A DNA stretch of 64,000 nt from Belnapia rosea (lineage in GTDB: Bacteria > Pseudomonadota > Alphaproteobacteria > Acetobacterales > Acetobacteraceae): assembly GCF_900101615.1 (NCBI RefSeq), contig NZ_FMZX01000001.1:62001-126000 (forward strand), written 5' to 3'. A model generated the notes under the pieces. The model worked only from the letters and a program-made list of their open reading frames with translations, had not been told where the DNA came from and made no database searches. Below are positions 8,363 to 20,776 of this stretch, piece by piece. Position numbers and translations under genes: made by a program. Every line of letters begins with the position of its first letter. Position 1 is the first letter of the stretch.

Positions 8363-9847
8363 TCAGGCCGGGACGGCCTTCTCCCGCTTGCGCTGCACCG
8401 AAGATGGGATGCGCAGCGCCTCCCGGTATTTGGCCACGGTCCGCCGGGCGATGTCCACGCCTTCCTGGCGCAACCGTTCGACAATGGCATCGTCGGACAG
8501 CACCGCCTCCGCGTCCTCCGCCTCGATCATGCCGCGGATCCGGTGCCGCACCGCCTCGGCGCTGTGGCTCTCGCCGCCCATCGTCCCGGCGATGGCGGTG
8601 GTGAAGAAGTATTTCAGCTCGAAGGTGCCGCGCGGCGTCGAGATGTACTTGTTGGCGGTGACGCGGGAGACGGTGCTCTCGTGCATCTGCACCTCCTCCG
8701 CCACGTCGCGCAGGATCAGCGGGCGCAGGTACTCGACGCCATGGCGGAAGAAGCCGTCCTGGCGGCGGACGATCTCGCTGGCGACCTTCAGGATCGTGTT
8801 GGCCCGCTGCTCGAGGCTCTTGAGCAGCCAGTTGGCGCTCTGCAGCCGCTCGGCGAGGAAGGCCTTCTCCTCCTTGTTGCGGGCGCCGACCTGGCAGCGG
8901 GCATGGAAGCCGCGATTGACCAGCACCCGCGGCAGCGTGTCGGGATTGAGCTCCAGCAGCCAGCCGCCATCCGGGGCACGGCGCATCAGCACATCCGGCA
9001 CCAGGGCCGGGGCAGGGGCGTGGTCGAAGCTCGCCCCGGGCTTCGGGTCCAGCCGGCGGAGCTCGGCCAGCATATCGGCCAGATCCTCGGCATCGACGCC
9101 GCAGACCGCCATCAGCGCCGCACGGTCCCGCCGCGCCACCAGGTCGAGATGGTCGAGCAGCGCCTGCATGGCCGGGTCCAGCCGGTTGCGCTCGGCGAGC
9201 TGCACGGCAAGGCATTCGGCCAGGTTGCGGCAGAACATCCCGGTCGGGTCGAAGCGTTGCATCCGGCCACGCACGGCGGCAACCGCCGCCTCCTCGCAGC
9301 CGAGCACCGCCGCGATCTGCGCATCCTCGACCGGGAGCCGGCCGGCCGGGTCCACCAGGGCGAGAAGCTGCGCCGCGATCAGGCGCTCCTGTGGGCTCTG
9401 GAAGGCGATCCGCACCTGCTCGCCGAGATGCTCGCGGAGGCTGCGGCCGGCGGCGGCCAGATCCTCGACGCCCGACAGGTCCTCGCCGAAATCGGCCCGG
9501 CCGCCGCGGCCATAGGGCGATTCATAGCCGCCGCCGGCGTCATAGACATTGTCCCATTCGGCATCGAGCGGCCCGGCCGCCTCGCTCGGCAGGGTCTCGG
9601 ACACGGCGGCGGCATGACTGTCCGGCCCCTCCGTCATGGCGGGCGCGGTGTCCACCCGATGCCCCGAATCCGGGCCGGGCAGCACGCGCTCATCCCGCTC
9701 CAGCAGCGGGTTCCGCTCCAGCTCCTCCTCGACGAAGGCGGTGACCTCGAGATTGGAGGATTGCAACAGCTTGATGGCCTGCCGCAGCTGCGGCGTCATC
9801 ACCAGCGACTGCGATTGCCGCAGGTCGAGGCGCGGCGCCATCGACAT
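8363..9847 (-). CDS. rpoN: RNA polymerase sigma-54 factor
   Basis: A 494-aa sigma-54. Region I is the Gln/Leu-rich activator-interacting segment (LRQSQSLVMTPQLRQAIKLL, near 9-28). An acidic region II and a core-binding domain follow. The C-terminus holds the helix-turn-helix and the diagnostic RpoN box ARRTVAKYRE. Sigma-54 directs transcription of nitrogen, motility and stress genes from -24/-12 promoters and needs an AAA+ activator, none of which is in this window. It lies 50 nt downstream of lptB on the same strand and is followed 76 nt later by hpf, the usual alphaproteobacterial order. Confidence 0.97.
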   Translation of the reverse strand: MSMAPRLDLRQSQSLVMTPQLRQAIKLLQSSNLEVTAFVEEELERNPLLERDERVLPGPDSGHRVDTAPAMTEGPDSHAAAVSETLPSEAAGPLDAEWDNVYDAGGGYESPYGRGGRADFGEDLSGVEDLAAAGRSLREHLGEQVRIAFQSPQERLIAAQLLALVDPAGRLPVEDAQIAAVLGCEEAAVAAVRGRMQRFDPTGMFCRNLAECLAVQLAERNRLDPAMQALLDHLDLVARRDRAALMAVCGVDAEDLADMLAELRRLDPKPGASFDHAPAPALVPDVLMRRAPDGGWLLELNPDTLPRVLVNRGFHARCQVGARNKEEKAFLAERLQSANWLLKSLEQRANTILKVASEIVRRQDGFFRHGVEYLRPLILRDVAEEVQMHESTVSRVTANKYISTPRGTFELKYFFTTAIAGTMGGESHSAEAVRHRIRGMIEAEDAEAVLSDDAIVERLRQEGVDIARRTVAKYREALRIPSSVQRKREKAVPA

Positions 9848-9897
9848 GCTCAGACTCTCCGGCCTGCAGGGGGCGAGGTGAGGATGTCCCGCATGCC

Positions 9898-10680
9898 CTA
9901 GAGACTGAACCTCTCGCCGAGATAGACGCGCCGCACGCCCTCATGGGCGACGATGTCATGCGGCAGCCCCTCCATCAGCACCTTGCCGTCATGGAGGATA
10001 TAGGCCCGGTCGATGATCTCGAGCGTCTCGCGCACATTGTGCTCGGTGATGAGCACGCCGATGCCGCGATTCTTCAGGTGCTTCACCAGGTCGCGGATCT
10101 CGCCGACGGCGATCGGGTCGATGCCGGCCAGCGGCTCGTCGAGCAGGATGTAGGACGGATGCGTCGCCAGTGCGCGGGCGATCTCGCAGCGCCGCCGCTC
10201 GCCGCCCGAGAGGGCGAGGGCCGGGGCGCGGCGGAGATGGGCGATGCCGAATTCCGCCAGCAGCGCATCCAGCATCTGCTCCCGCCGGTCGCGCACCGGC
10301 TCGACCACCTCGAGCGCGGCGCGGATATTGTCCTCGACCGAGAGGCCGCGAAAGATCGAGGCCTCCTGCGGCAGGTAGCCGAGGCCGAGCCGGGCGCGGC
10401 GGTACATCGGCAGGGTCGTCACGTCATGCCCGTCCATGACGACGCGGCCCTCATCCGGCTGGACGAGGCCGGTGATCATGTAGAAGGTCGTCGTCTTGCC
10501 CGCGCCATTCGGCCCGAGCAGCCCGACCGCCTCGCCACGCTTGAGGTTGATCGAGACGTTCCGCACCACCGGCCGCTTGCGGTAGCGCTTGCCGAGGCCG
10601 GTCGCCACCAGCCCGCCCTCGCCCTCGATGGCACGGAGGGCCGGTGCGGCATTGCCCTCGGGTAGCGTCGTCTGGTTCAT
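9898..10680 (-). CDS. lptB: LPS export ABC transporter ATP-binding protein
   Basis: A 260-aa ATPase that powers lipopolysaccharide extraction from the inner membrane with LptF/LptG and passes it to LptC and LptA. It shows Walker A GPNGAGKTT, the family Q-loop region GYLPQEASIFRGLSVEDNI, signature LSGGERRR, Walker B YILLDEPLAGIDP and ITEHNVRETL. A roughly 25-residue N-terminal extension precedes the ABC core. The ATG overlaps the lptA stop as ATGA, indicating translational coupling. lptF and lptG are not in the window. Confidence 0.97.
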   Translation of the reverse strand: MNQTTLPEGNAAPALRAIEGEGGLVATGLGKRYRKRPVVRNVSINLKRGEAVGLLGPNGAGKTTTFYMITGLVQPDEGRVVMDGHDVTTLPMYRRARLGLGYLPQEASIFRGLSVEDNIRAALEVVEPVRDRREQMLDALLAEFGIAHLRRAPALALSGGERRRCEIARALATHPSYILLDEPLAGIDPIAVGEIRDLVKHLKNRGIGVLITEHNVRETLEIIDRAYILHDGKVLMEGLPHDIVAHEGVRRVYLGERFSL

Positions 10681-11708
10681 CGGCTGCGGCGCTCCGGGGC
10701 TGCGGGTTGGGGTGTGGCGCCGCGGCCGGCGGGCGGGCTGGCGCCCTGGCCACCACCCTGGCCGCCCCCTTGGCCACCCGGCTGCTCCTGGTTCTGGTTC
10801 GGCAGGATCAGCCCCTGCACCCGGGCGCCGGGGGCCGAGACCAGCCGCGCCACGCCGGTGCGGAGGTTCACGATCGCCTCCTGCCCGTTGATCTGGTTGT
10901 CGGTCCGGGTGATGCGGACATTGCCGAGCAGCCGGGCCATGCCGCTCGCCGCGCTGTAGACGCCGCGGTCGCCGCGGACCACATCGGTCGGGGTGCGGAT
11001 CTCGACATTGCCGAAGGCCTCCACCCGGTCGAGCTTGCCGGCGCCGGGCACCGGCTTCTCGCCAGGCTTCGGCGGTGGCGGCGAGGCAGCGGGCTGCCCC
11101 TGGCCTGGCCCGTCGAGCATGTAGGAGACGAGGGTATCGGCGGTGATCCGCCGCCCCTCGGCATTGTCCACCACCACGGCATTGCCGCGGGCAACGGCCA
11201 TCTTGCGGGCCGACCAGTATTCCAGGCTGTCCGAGGCGGTGATCACCTGCTGCGCCGTGGTCAGCGAGAGGTTGCGGCCGGTGAGCACCAGCACCGCCTG
11301 GTCGATGTCGAAGACGGCGCGGTCGCCGCGTGCCGTGTCGGTCTCGGTGGCGATGCGGACATTGCCTTCCGCCTCCAGCCGCCAGATCTCGTTGCTGCCG
11401 CCGCCGAGCGCCTGGTCCGGGCTGCCGGCCGATGCGGCCGGCACCGCGGCCTGCCCGGCATTCGGCCGTCCCTGCGGCCGGTAGCGGGCGAGCAGCCTGT
11501 CGGCATACACGGTGACATTGCCGCGGATCGCGCGCGCATTGCCGCGGGCGATCACCACCTGCTCCGCCTGGCGCCATTCGATGCCGTCCGAGGCGGTGAC
11601 ATCGACCGGCCCGCCCTGGGACATGTCGATCCCCTGCGCCCGCGCGGCGAGCGACAGGGATAAGGTGAGGGGCAGCGCCAGCAGGGCGGCGCGCAACGTG
11701 CGCCTCAT
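10677..11708 (-). CDS. lptA: LPS transport periplasmic bridge protein
   Basis: A 343-aa exported protein with a signal peptide ending ...SLAARA (cleavage after residue 24), followed by OstA/LptA beta-jellyroll repeats such as ARGNARAIRGNVTVYADRL and FGNVEIRTPTDVVRGDRG. It is longer than E. coli LptA (185 aa). The extra length is a Pro/Ala/Gly-rich insert in the middle and a low-complexity C-terminal tail rich in Gly, Gln and Pro from about residue 305. It forms the periplasmic bridge carrying LPS to LptD. Its start overlaps the lptC stop, and its stop overlaps the lptB start, both as ATGA. Confidence 0.93.
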   Translation of the reverse strand: MRRTLRAALLALPLTLSLSLAARAQGIDMSQGGPVDVTASDGIEWRQAEQVVIARGNARAIRGNVTVYADRLLARYRPQGRPNAGQAAVPAASAGSPDQALGGGSNEIWRLEAEGNVRIATETDTARGDRAVFDIDQAVLVLTGRNLSLTTAQQVITASDSLEYWSARKMAVARGNAVVVDNAEGRRITADTLVSYMLDGPGQGQPAASPPPPKPGEKPVPGAGKLDRVEAFGNVEIRTPTDVVRGDRGVYSAASGMARLLGNVRITRTDNQINGQEAIVNLRTGVARLVSAPGARVQGLILPNQNQEQPGGQGGGQGGGQGASPPAGRGATPQPAAPERRSR

Positions 11709-12460
11709 GGCTGGCGCCCCTCCAGCACCGCATGGGCATTGCCGGTGAAGACGACGACCGCGCCGCGCTCGGTGATGCGGAACCCGTCGGAGGTGATGGT
11801 GCCGAAGCTGCCCTGTGCCGCCACCGGCGCATCGCCGCTGGCCGTGCCGGCCTCGGTCTCCACCGCTGCGCTCTCGGTCAGCATCATCACGCCGCTGTCG
11901 TGGTAGATCGTCACCTCGCCGCTCAGGTCGAGATGGTTGGCCGCGCGGTTGAAGCGCCCCTGATGGGCCTGGAGATACACCCAGGCGCCGTCGGAGAGGA
12001 GGATATCCGCCCGGGGCTCCTCGAGGTCGAGCACCTGCTCGGCGCCCGGCTGCTGGCCAATGCGGGCGGTGACGGTGAAGGGGCGGTTCAGCGAATCGAC
12101 TCCCTGATAGCGCGGATTGACGACCCGTAACCCTTCCGCCCGGGGTTGCACCATGCGCCTGAAGCTGACGCGGGAGCGGTCGTCATTGCCCTCGATCTCC
12201 GGCCAGAACACCACCACCGCCAGCAATCCAAGGGCGAGGGCGGGCAGCAGCCGCTTGCTCCAGCGCACCATGAAGCGGCGCCGTGCCATCTGCCCCTGGC
12301 TGAAGCTCCGGCGCTCGCGCGACAGCGGCAGCATGGCGCGGTCCGCCGGCATGGCGGCGCGCGGCGCCAGTGGGGCGGCCGGGGAGGGGCGGTCCGCCAT
12401 CACGGGCGCGCTTGGCACAGGGCCGGCAGGGGAGGGGTGGCTTGGTGCTGCACGCCGCAT
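11705..12460 (-). CDS. lptC: LPS export system protein LptC
   Basis: A 251-aa bitopic inner-membrane protein. One membrane helix (KRLLPALALGLLAVVVFWPE) is followed by a periplasmic LptC/YrbK jellyroll domain with TARIGQQPGAEQVLDLEEPR. It receives LPS from the LptBFG pump and passes it to LptA. An N-terminal cytosolic leader of about 60 residues is Pro/Ala-rich. In-frame ATGs inside it, notably MARRRFMVRW, mean that the start could be up to 170 nt downstream. It is the first lpt gene of the operon, 124 nt after rnd. Confidence 0.9.
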   Translation of the reverse strand: MRRAAPSHPSPAGPVPSAPVMADRPSPAAPLAPRAAMPADRAMLPLSRERRSFSQGQMARRRFMVRWSKRLLPALALGLLAVVVFWPEIEGNDDRSRVSFRRMVQPRAEGLRVVNPRYQGVDSLNRPFTVTARIGQQPGAEQVLDLEEPRADILLSDGAWVYLQAHQGRFNRAANHLDLSGEVTIYHDSGVMMLTESAAVETEAGTASGDAPVAAQGSFGTITSDGFRITERGAVVVFTGNAHAVLEGRQP

Positions 12461-12506
12461 CTATGGGCTGGCAGGGCGCAGGGGTCAACGCACGGCGCTC
12501 CGTCTG

Positions 12507-12522
12507 GACAAGAATCATGCCA
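12507..12522 (-). promoter_or_regulatory. Sigma-54-like -24/-12 element upstream of lptC (weak)
   Basis: On the minus strand the sequence TGGCATGATTCTTGTC resembles the sigma-54 consensus TGGCAC-N5-TTGCW with the correct 5-nt spacer. The -12 GC is GT here, which would weaken it. It lies in the 124-nt gap between rnd and lptC, ahead of an operon that itself encodes sigma-54. A TTGTCA hexamer just upstream (12540-12545) could instead be a sigma-70 -35 element. Confidence 0.25.
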
Positions 12523-12584
12523 GGAATGTGTGGCGCTCTTGACAACCGCCTCATCATTGCGAAGGCGACAGGCTCCGGCCGGCC

Positions 12585-13208
12585 TCAATGCGCCAGGATA
12601 TCGGGATCCCCATAGCCGAGGAGGTCGAGTGCGCCGCGCGCTGGAAGGAAGCGGAAGCAGGCCTCGGCCAGCTCCATCCTGCCCTCACGCCGCAACAGCC
12701 CCTCGAGCTTTGCCCAGAGCGCATGCAGATGCAGCACATCGGAGGCGGCATAGGCGAGCTGTTCGGCGGAAAGCTCCGGCGCGCCCCAGTCGGAACTCTG
12801 CTGCTGCTTCGAGATCTCGACCCCGAGCAGCTCCTTGCAGAGATCCTTCAGCCCATGCCGGTCGGTGAAGGTCCGCACCAGCTTGGCGGCCACCTTGGTG
12901 CAGACCACCGGGGCCACGGTCACGCCGAGATTCCGGTAGAGCGCGGCGCAGTCGAAGCGGGCGTAGTGGAAGAGCTTGGTAACGGCCGGGTCGGCCAGCA
13001 GCCGCTTCAGGTTGGGGCAGTCCGCCCCGCGCCCGCCGAGCCGCTCCGGGACGATCTGCACAAGCTCCGCATTGCCGTCGCCAGCGGAGAGCTGCACCAG
13101 GCAAAGCCGGTCGCGATGCGGGTTCAGCCCCATCGTCTCGGTGTCGATCGCGACCACCCGGCCGAAATCGAGGCCATCGGGCAGGTCGTGGCGATGCAGG
13201 CGGATCAC
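12585..13208 (-). CDS. rnd: Ribonuclease D-type 3'-5' exoribonuclease
   Basis: A 207-aa DEDDy exonuclease. Exo I is VAIDTETMGL, Exo II lies in KLFHYARFDCAALYRNLG, and Exo III is YAASDVLHLHALW with the catalytic Tyr/Asp pattern. It lacks the HRDC domains of E. coli RNase D, as is usual for the short alphaproteobacterial version that trims tRNA and other small RNA 3' ends. The start is set at a GTG, because AGGAAG lies 6 nt before it and the family starts with this strand. An upstream in-frame start would add 23 low-complexity residues. The gene lies between tRNA-Leu and lptC on the same strand. Confidence 0.9.
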   Translation of the reverse strand: MIRLHRHDLPDGLDFGRVVAIDTETMGLNPHRDRLCLVQLSAGDGNAELVQIVPERLGGRGADCPNLKRLLADPAVTKLFHYARFDCAALYRNLGVTVAPVVCTKVAAKLVRTFTDRHGLKDLCKELLGVEISKQQQSSDWGAPELSAEQLAYAASDVLHLHALWAKLEGLLRREGRMELAEACFRFLPARGALDLLGYGDPDILAH

Positions 13209-13284
13209 GGCGGTCTTCCTTGCGGCGGTGCCGCCGCCGCGGCCGGCCGGCTGGGGGGAGAAGAGGGTCGTACCCAATGCGCGG

Positions 13285-13299
13285 TCCCCGAAGCGGGGA
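13285..13299 (-). terminator. Hairpin directly after tRNA-Leu
   Basis: A perfect 6-bp stem, TCCCCG/CGGGGA with a 3-nt loop, begins 2 nt after the encoded CCA end of tRNA-Leu in the direction of transcription. No T run follows, so it is more likely a processing or pausing structure than a canonical terminator. Confidence 0.4.
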
Positions 13300-13300
13300 A

Positions 13301-13387
<87 letters not shown>

Positions 13388-13561
13388 ACAGGCTGCGGAG
13401 CCAGCGGCAAATCGCCGCCGGGAGCGCGCTGATAGAGGGGGCCGAGCCGGCCGTCAAGCGGGTTTGCAGCGGCCCGCTTGGCGCGGCTTCGCGGCAGACC
13501 TATGGTCCGCCCGCCGATAGCCGACCCGATCCGAGATCGCCCTAGCCTGGAGCGCCGCCGC

Positions 13562-14521
13562 ATGCGTCAGACCACCGTTCGCCAAGTTGCCACCGTCTTT
13601 GGGGGGGCAGGCTTCATCGGCCGCTACGTGGTCCAGCGGCTGGCGGCACAGGGCTGGGTGGTGCGCATCGCGGGCCGGGACCCGGCGCGGGCGCGGTTCC
13701 TGCAGACCCAGGGGATGGTGGGCCAGATCGTCCCGCTCGCCGCCAGCCTCGACGATGACGGCGCCGTGGCACGAGCCGTCGCCGGCGCCGACCTGGTGGT
13801 GAACCTGGTCGGCATCCTGGCCGAGCGGAAGGCGGGTGATTTCACGCGCGTGCAGGCCGAGGGCGCCGGCCGGGTGGCCCGCCTGGCCGCCGCCGGCGGG
13901 GTGGAGCGGCTGGTGCATGTCTCGGCGATCGGCGCCGACCCGGCCAGCCCGAGCCGCTACGGCAAGAGCAAGGCGGAAGGCGAGGCGGCCGTGCGGGCGG
14001 CCTTCCCCGGCGCGACGATCCTCCGCCCGTCGATCGTCTTCGGCCCCGAGGACCAGTTCTTCAACCGATTCGCCAGCCTCGCGCGGTTCCTGCCGATCAT
14101 GCCGGTGGTCGCCGGCGCCACCCGCTTCCAGCCCGTCTATGTCGGCGACGTGGCCGATGCAGTGGTCGCGGCCGCCACGCGCGAGGATGCGGTCGGCAAG
14201 ACCTATGAGCTGGCCGGCCCGCGGGTGCTGACCTTCCGCGAGTTGCTGCGCTTCATCCTCGACACCACGGGCCACCGGCGCCCGCTGGTCGATCTGCCGC
14301 AAGGGCTGGTGAAGCTGCAGGTCGCCCTCGGGCGTTACCTGCCGAACGCGCCGCTGACCGAGGACCAGCTGCTCATGCTGCAGCGGGACAATGTGGCGGC
14401 CGCCGATGCGCCCGGCCTCGCCGCGCTCGGCATCGCGCCGAAGTCGATCGAAGCGGTGGTGCCGGGCTATCTGCGGCGCTTCCGCACCGGCGGCGGGCGC
14501 CGGCCGCAACCGGCTGGCTGA
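13562..14521 (+). CDS. NDUFA9-like complex I-associated NAD(P)-binding protein (atypical SDR)
   Basis: A 319-aa extended/atypical short-chain dehydrogenase with the dinucleotide motif TVFGGAGFIGRYVVQRL (near 12-28) and ILRPSIVFGPEDQFFNRFA in the middle. These are hallmarks of the complex I NDUFA9 subunit family found in alphaproteobacteria. The classical YxxxK catalytic pair is replaced (SRYGKSKAEGE contains a Y-K pattern), so enzymatic activity is uncertain. It is thought to bind NADPH and stabilise complex I or take part in lipid/quinone metabolism. The ATG at 13562 was preferred because the 28 upstream codons are low-complexity Arg/Pro sequence. It stands alone between tRNA-Leu and gltD. 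Confidence 0.88.
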   Translation: MRQTTVRQVATVFGGAGFIGRYVVQRLAAQGWVVRIAGRDPARARFLQTQGMVGQIVPLAASLDDDGAVARAVAGADLVVNLVGILAERKAGDFTRVQAEGAGRVARLAAAGGVERLVHVSAIGADPASPSRYGKSKAEGEAAVRAAFPGATILRPSIVFGPEDQFFNRFASLARFLPIMPVVAGATRFQPVYVGDVADAVVAAATREDAVGKTYELAGPRVLTFRELLRFILDTTGHRRPLVDLPQGLVKLQVALGRYLPNAPLTEDQLLMLQRDNVAAADAPGLAALGIAPKSIEAVVPGYLRRFRTGGGRRPQPAG

Positions 14522-14523
14522 AA

Positions 14524-14577
14524 GGTCCAATTCGGACCAAATGAATCGGGAGGGGTTAAGCGAAACTTTCCTCCCGA
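14524..14577 (+). promoter_or_regulatory. Two tandem hairpins after the NDUFA9-like gene, ahead of gltD
   Basis: Hairpin 1 is GGTCC-AATTC-GGACC (14524-14538). Hairpin 2 has perfect 8-bp arms TCGGGAGG (14546-14553) and CCTCCCGA (14570-14577) around a 16-nt loop. A TTTTT tract follows at 14591-14595. Hairpin 2 could terminate the upstream gene, or both could belong to the gltD leader, which is unusually AT-rich up to about 14660. Which role applies cannot be decided from sequence. Confidence 0.45.
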
Positions 14578-14736
14578 AAGCCGGCTGCGATTTTTATGTC
14601 ATAGTTACTGACCTAACGGCCAAAAAAGACTCGCCTCCCATATCGCGGAGCCGTAAAGCTGCGCGCGTTGTCAGCCGAGGCGGCTGCGGCGCCGCGCGCC
14701 CGCATCGCCCTTGATCGAGAAAGCGGGGACGCCGCC

Positions 14737-16179
14737 ATGGCCGAACGGATGCTGCAATTCGTGCGCCTTTCCCAGGCACAGCCCGAAAAGCGTGACATCG
14801 CAGCCCGCCGCAGCGATTTCGGCGAGATCTACCGTGAATTCGCGGCCGAGGCCGCCTCCGCCCAGGCCAGCCGCTGCAGCCAGTGCGGCGTGCCCTTCTG
14901 CTCGATCCACTGCCCGCTCAACCAGAACATCCCGGACTGGCTGAAGCTGACGGCGGAGGGGCGGCTGGAGGAGGCGCATGAGGTCAACTCGGCCACCAAC
15001 ACCTTCCCCGAGATCTGTGGCCGCATCTGCCCGCAGGACCGGCTCTGCGAAGGCAATTGCGTCATCGAGAAGGGCTTCGAGGCCGTCACCATCGGCGCCG
15101 TTGAGAAATACATCAACGACACCGCCTGGGCGAATGGCTGGGTGAAGCCGCCGAGCCCGCGGCAGGAGCGGTCGCACAGCATCGGCATCATCGGCGCCGG
15201 CCCGGCCGGCCTCGCCACCGCCGAGCGGCTGCGCAGCCGCGGCTGGCAGGTGCATGTCTATGACCGCTACGACCGCGTCGGCGGGCTGATGATCTACGGC
15301 ATCCCGAACTTCAAGCTGGAGAAGGAGGTCGTGCTCCGCCGCTGGAAGCAGTTCGAGGCAGGCGGCATCCATTTCCACCTGAATGTCGCGATCGGCACCG
15401 ACATCACCCTTGCCGAGCTGCGCGCGAAGCATGACGCGGTCTTCATCGCGACAGGCGTCTACAAGGCGCGCGACATCGAGACGCCGGGCAGCGGCCTCGC
15501 CGGCATCGTCCCGGCGCTCGACTACCTGACCGCCTCCAACCGCGACAATCTCGGCGACAGCGTGCCCGACTTCGCCTCCGGCGCGCTCGATGCCAAGGGC
15601 AAGCGCGTGGTCGTGCTCGGCGGCGGCGACACCGCGATGGATTGCGTCCGCACCGCCATCCGCCAGGGTGCGGCCGCGGTCACCTGCCTCTACCGGCGCG
15701 ACAAGGCCAACATGCCGGGCTCCATGCGCGAGGTGAAGAATGCCGAGGAGGAGGGCGTGGAGTTCACCTGGCTCGCCGCCCCCGAGGCCTTCATCGGCGA
15801 TGGCAAGGTCGAGGCGGTGCGGGCGACGCGCATGCATCTCGGCCTGCCGGACACGACGGGCCGGCAGCAGGTCGCGCCCATTCCCGGCAGCGAGTTCACC
15901 GTCCCCTGCGACCTCGCCATCAAGGCGCTCGGCTTCGATGCCGAGGACCTGCCCGCCATGTTCGGCGAGCCGGCCCTCGCCGTCACCCGCTGGGGCACGG
16001 TGAAGGTCGACCACCGCACGATGATGACCACGCTGCCCGGCGTCTTTGCCGGCGGCGACATCGTCCGCGGCGCCTCCCTCGTCGTCTGGGCGATCCGCGA
16101 CGGGCGCGACGCGGCGGACCAGATCGAGGCCTATGTCACAGCCAAGGCGGGCGCCGCGCTCGCCACCGCGGCGGAGTGA
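14737..16179 (+). CDS. gltD: Glutamate synthase (NADPH) small subunit
   Basis: A 480-aa flavoprotein that passes electrons from NADPH through FAD and Fe-S clusters to GltB for glutamate formation. N-terminal cysteine clusters CSQCGVPFCSIHCP and CGRICPQDRLCEGNC bind [4Fe-4S]. The FAD fold is IGIIGAGPAGLATAERL and the NADPH fold is VVVLGGGDTAMDCVRTA. The ATG at 14737 gives the standard length. Upstream in-frame starts add only low-complexity sequence. gltB follows after 5 nt, so the order is gltD-gltB in one operon for ammonium assimilation. Confidence 0.96.
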   Translation: MAERMLQFVRLSQAQPEKRDIAARRSDFGEIYREFAAEAASAQASRCSQCGVPFCSIHCPLNQNIPDWLKLTAEGRLEEAHEVNSATNTFPEICGRICPQDRLCEGNCVIEKGFEAVTIGAVEKYINDTAWANGWVKPPSPRQERSHSIGIIGAGPAGLATAERLRSRGWQVHVYDRYDRVGGLMIYGIPNFKLEKEVVLRRWKQFEAGGIHFHLNVAIGTDITLAELRAKHDAVFIATGVYKARDIETPGSGLAGIVPALDYLTASNRDNLGDSVPDFASGALDAKGKRVVVLGGGDTAMDCVRTAIRQGAAAVTCLYRRDKANMPGSMREVKNAEEEGVEFTWLAAPEAFIGDGKVEAVRATRMHLGLPDTTGRQQVAPIPGSEFTVPCDLAIKALGFDAEDLPAMFGEPALAVTRWGTVKVDHRTMMTTLPGVFAGGDIVRGASLVVWAIRDGRDAADQIEAYVTAKAGAALATAAE

Positions 16180-16184
16180 GAGCC

Positions 16185-20717
<4,533 letters not shown>

Positions 20718-20723
20718 GCCGCC

Positions 20724-20751
20724 AGAGGGCAGAGGGCAAAGGGCAGGGGGC
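20724..20751. repeat. Tandem heptamer repeat, four copies
   Basis: Four abutting 7-nt units: AGAGGGC, AGAGGGC, AAAGGGC and AGGGGGC. The last unit runs into the following hairpin. This is simple-sequence DNA between the convergent stops of gltB and the next gene. Confidence 0.7.
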
Positions 20752-20768
20752 GCGCCGGTGGCGCCCCC
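20746..20768. terminator. GC-rich hairpin between convergent gltB and the 225-aa gene
   Basis: A perfect 8-bp stem, GGGGGCGC/GCGCCCCC with a 7-nt loop, lies 28 nt after the gltB stop and 8 nt after the stop of the opposing gene. Its position suggests a shared bidirectional terminator, but there is no T tract on either side. Confidence 0.5.
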
Positions 20769-20776
20769 GCCATCCC

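Noticed and set aside
15642-16184. Upstream extension of gltB into gltD
   Set aside because: It is out of frame with gltD, low-complexity, and would hide the amidotransferase nucleophile; the ATG at 16185 gives the standard protein.
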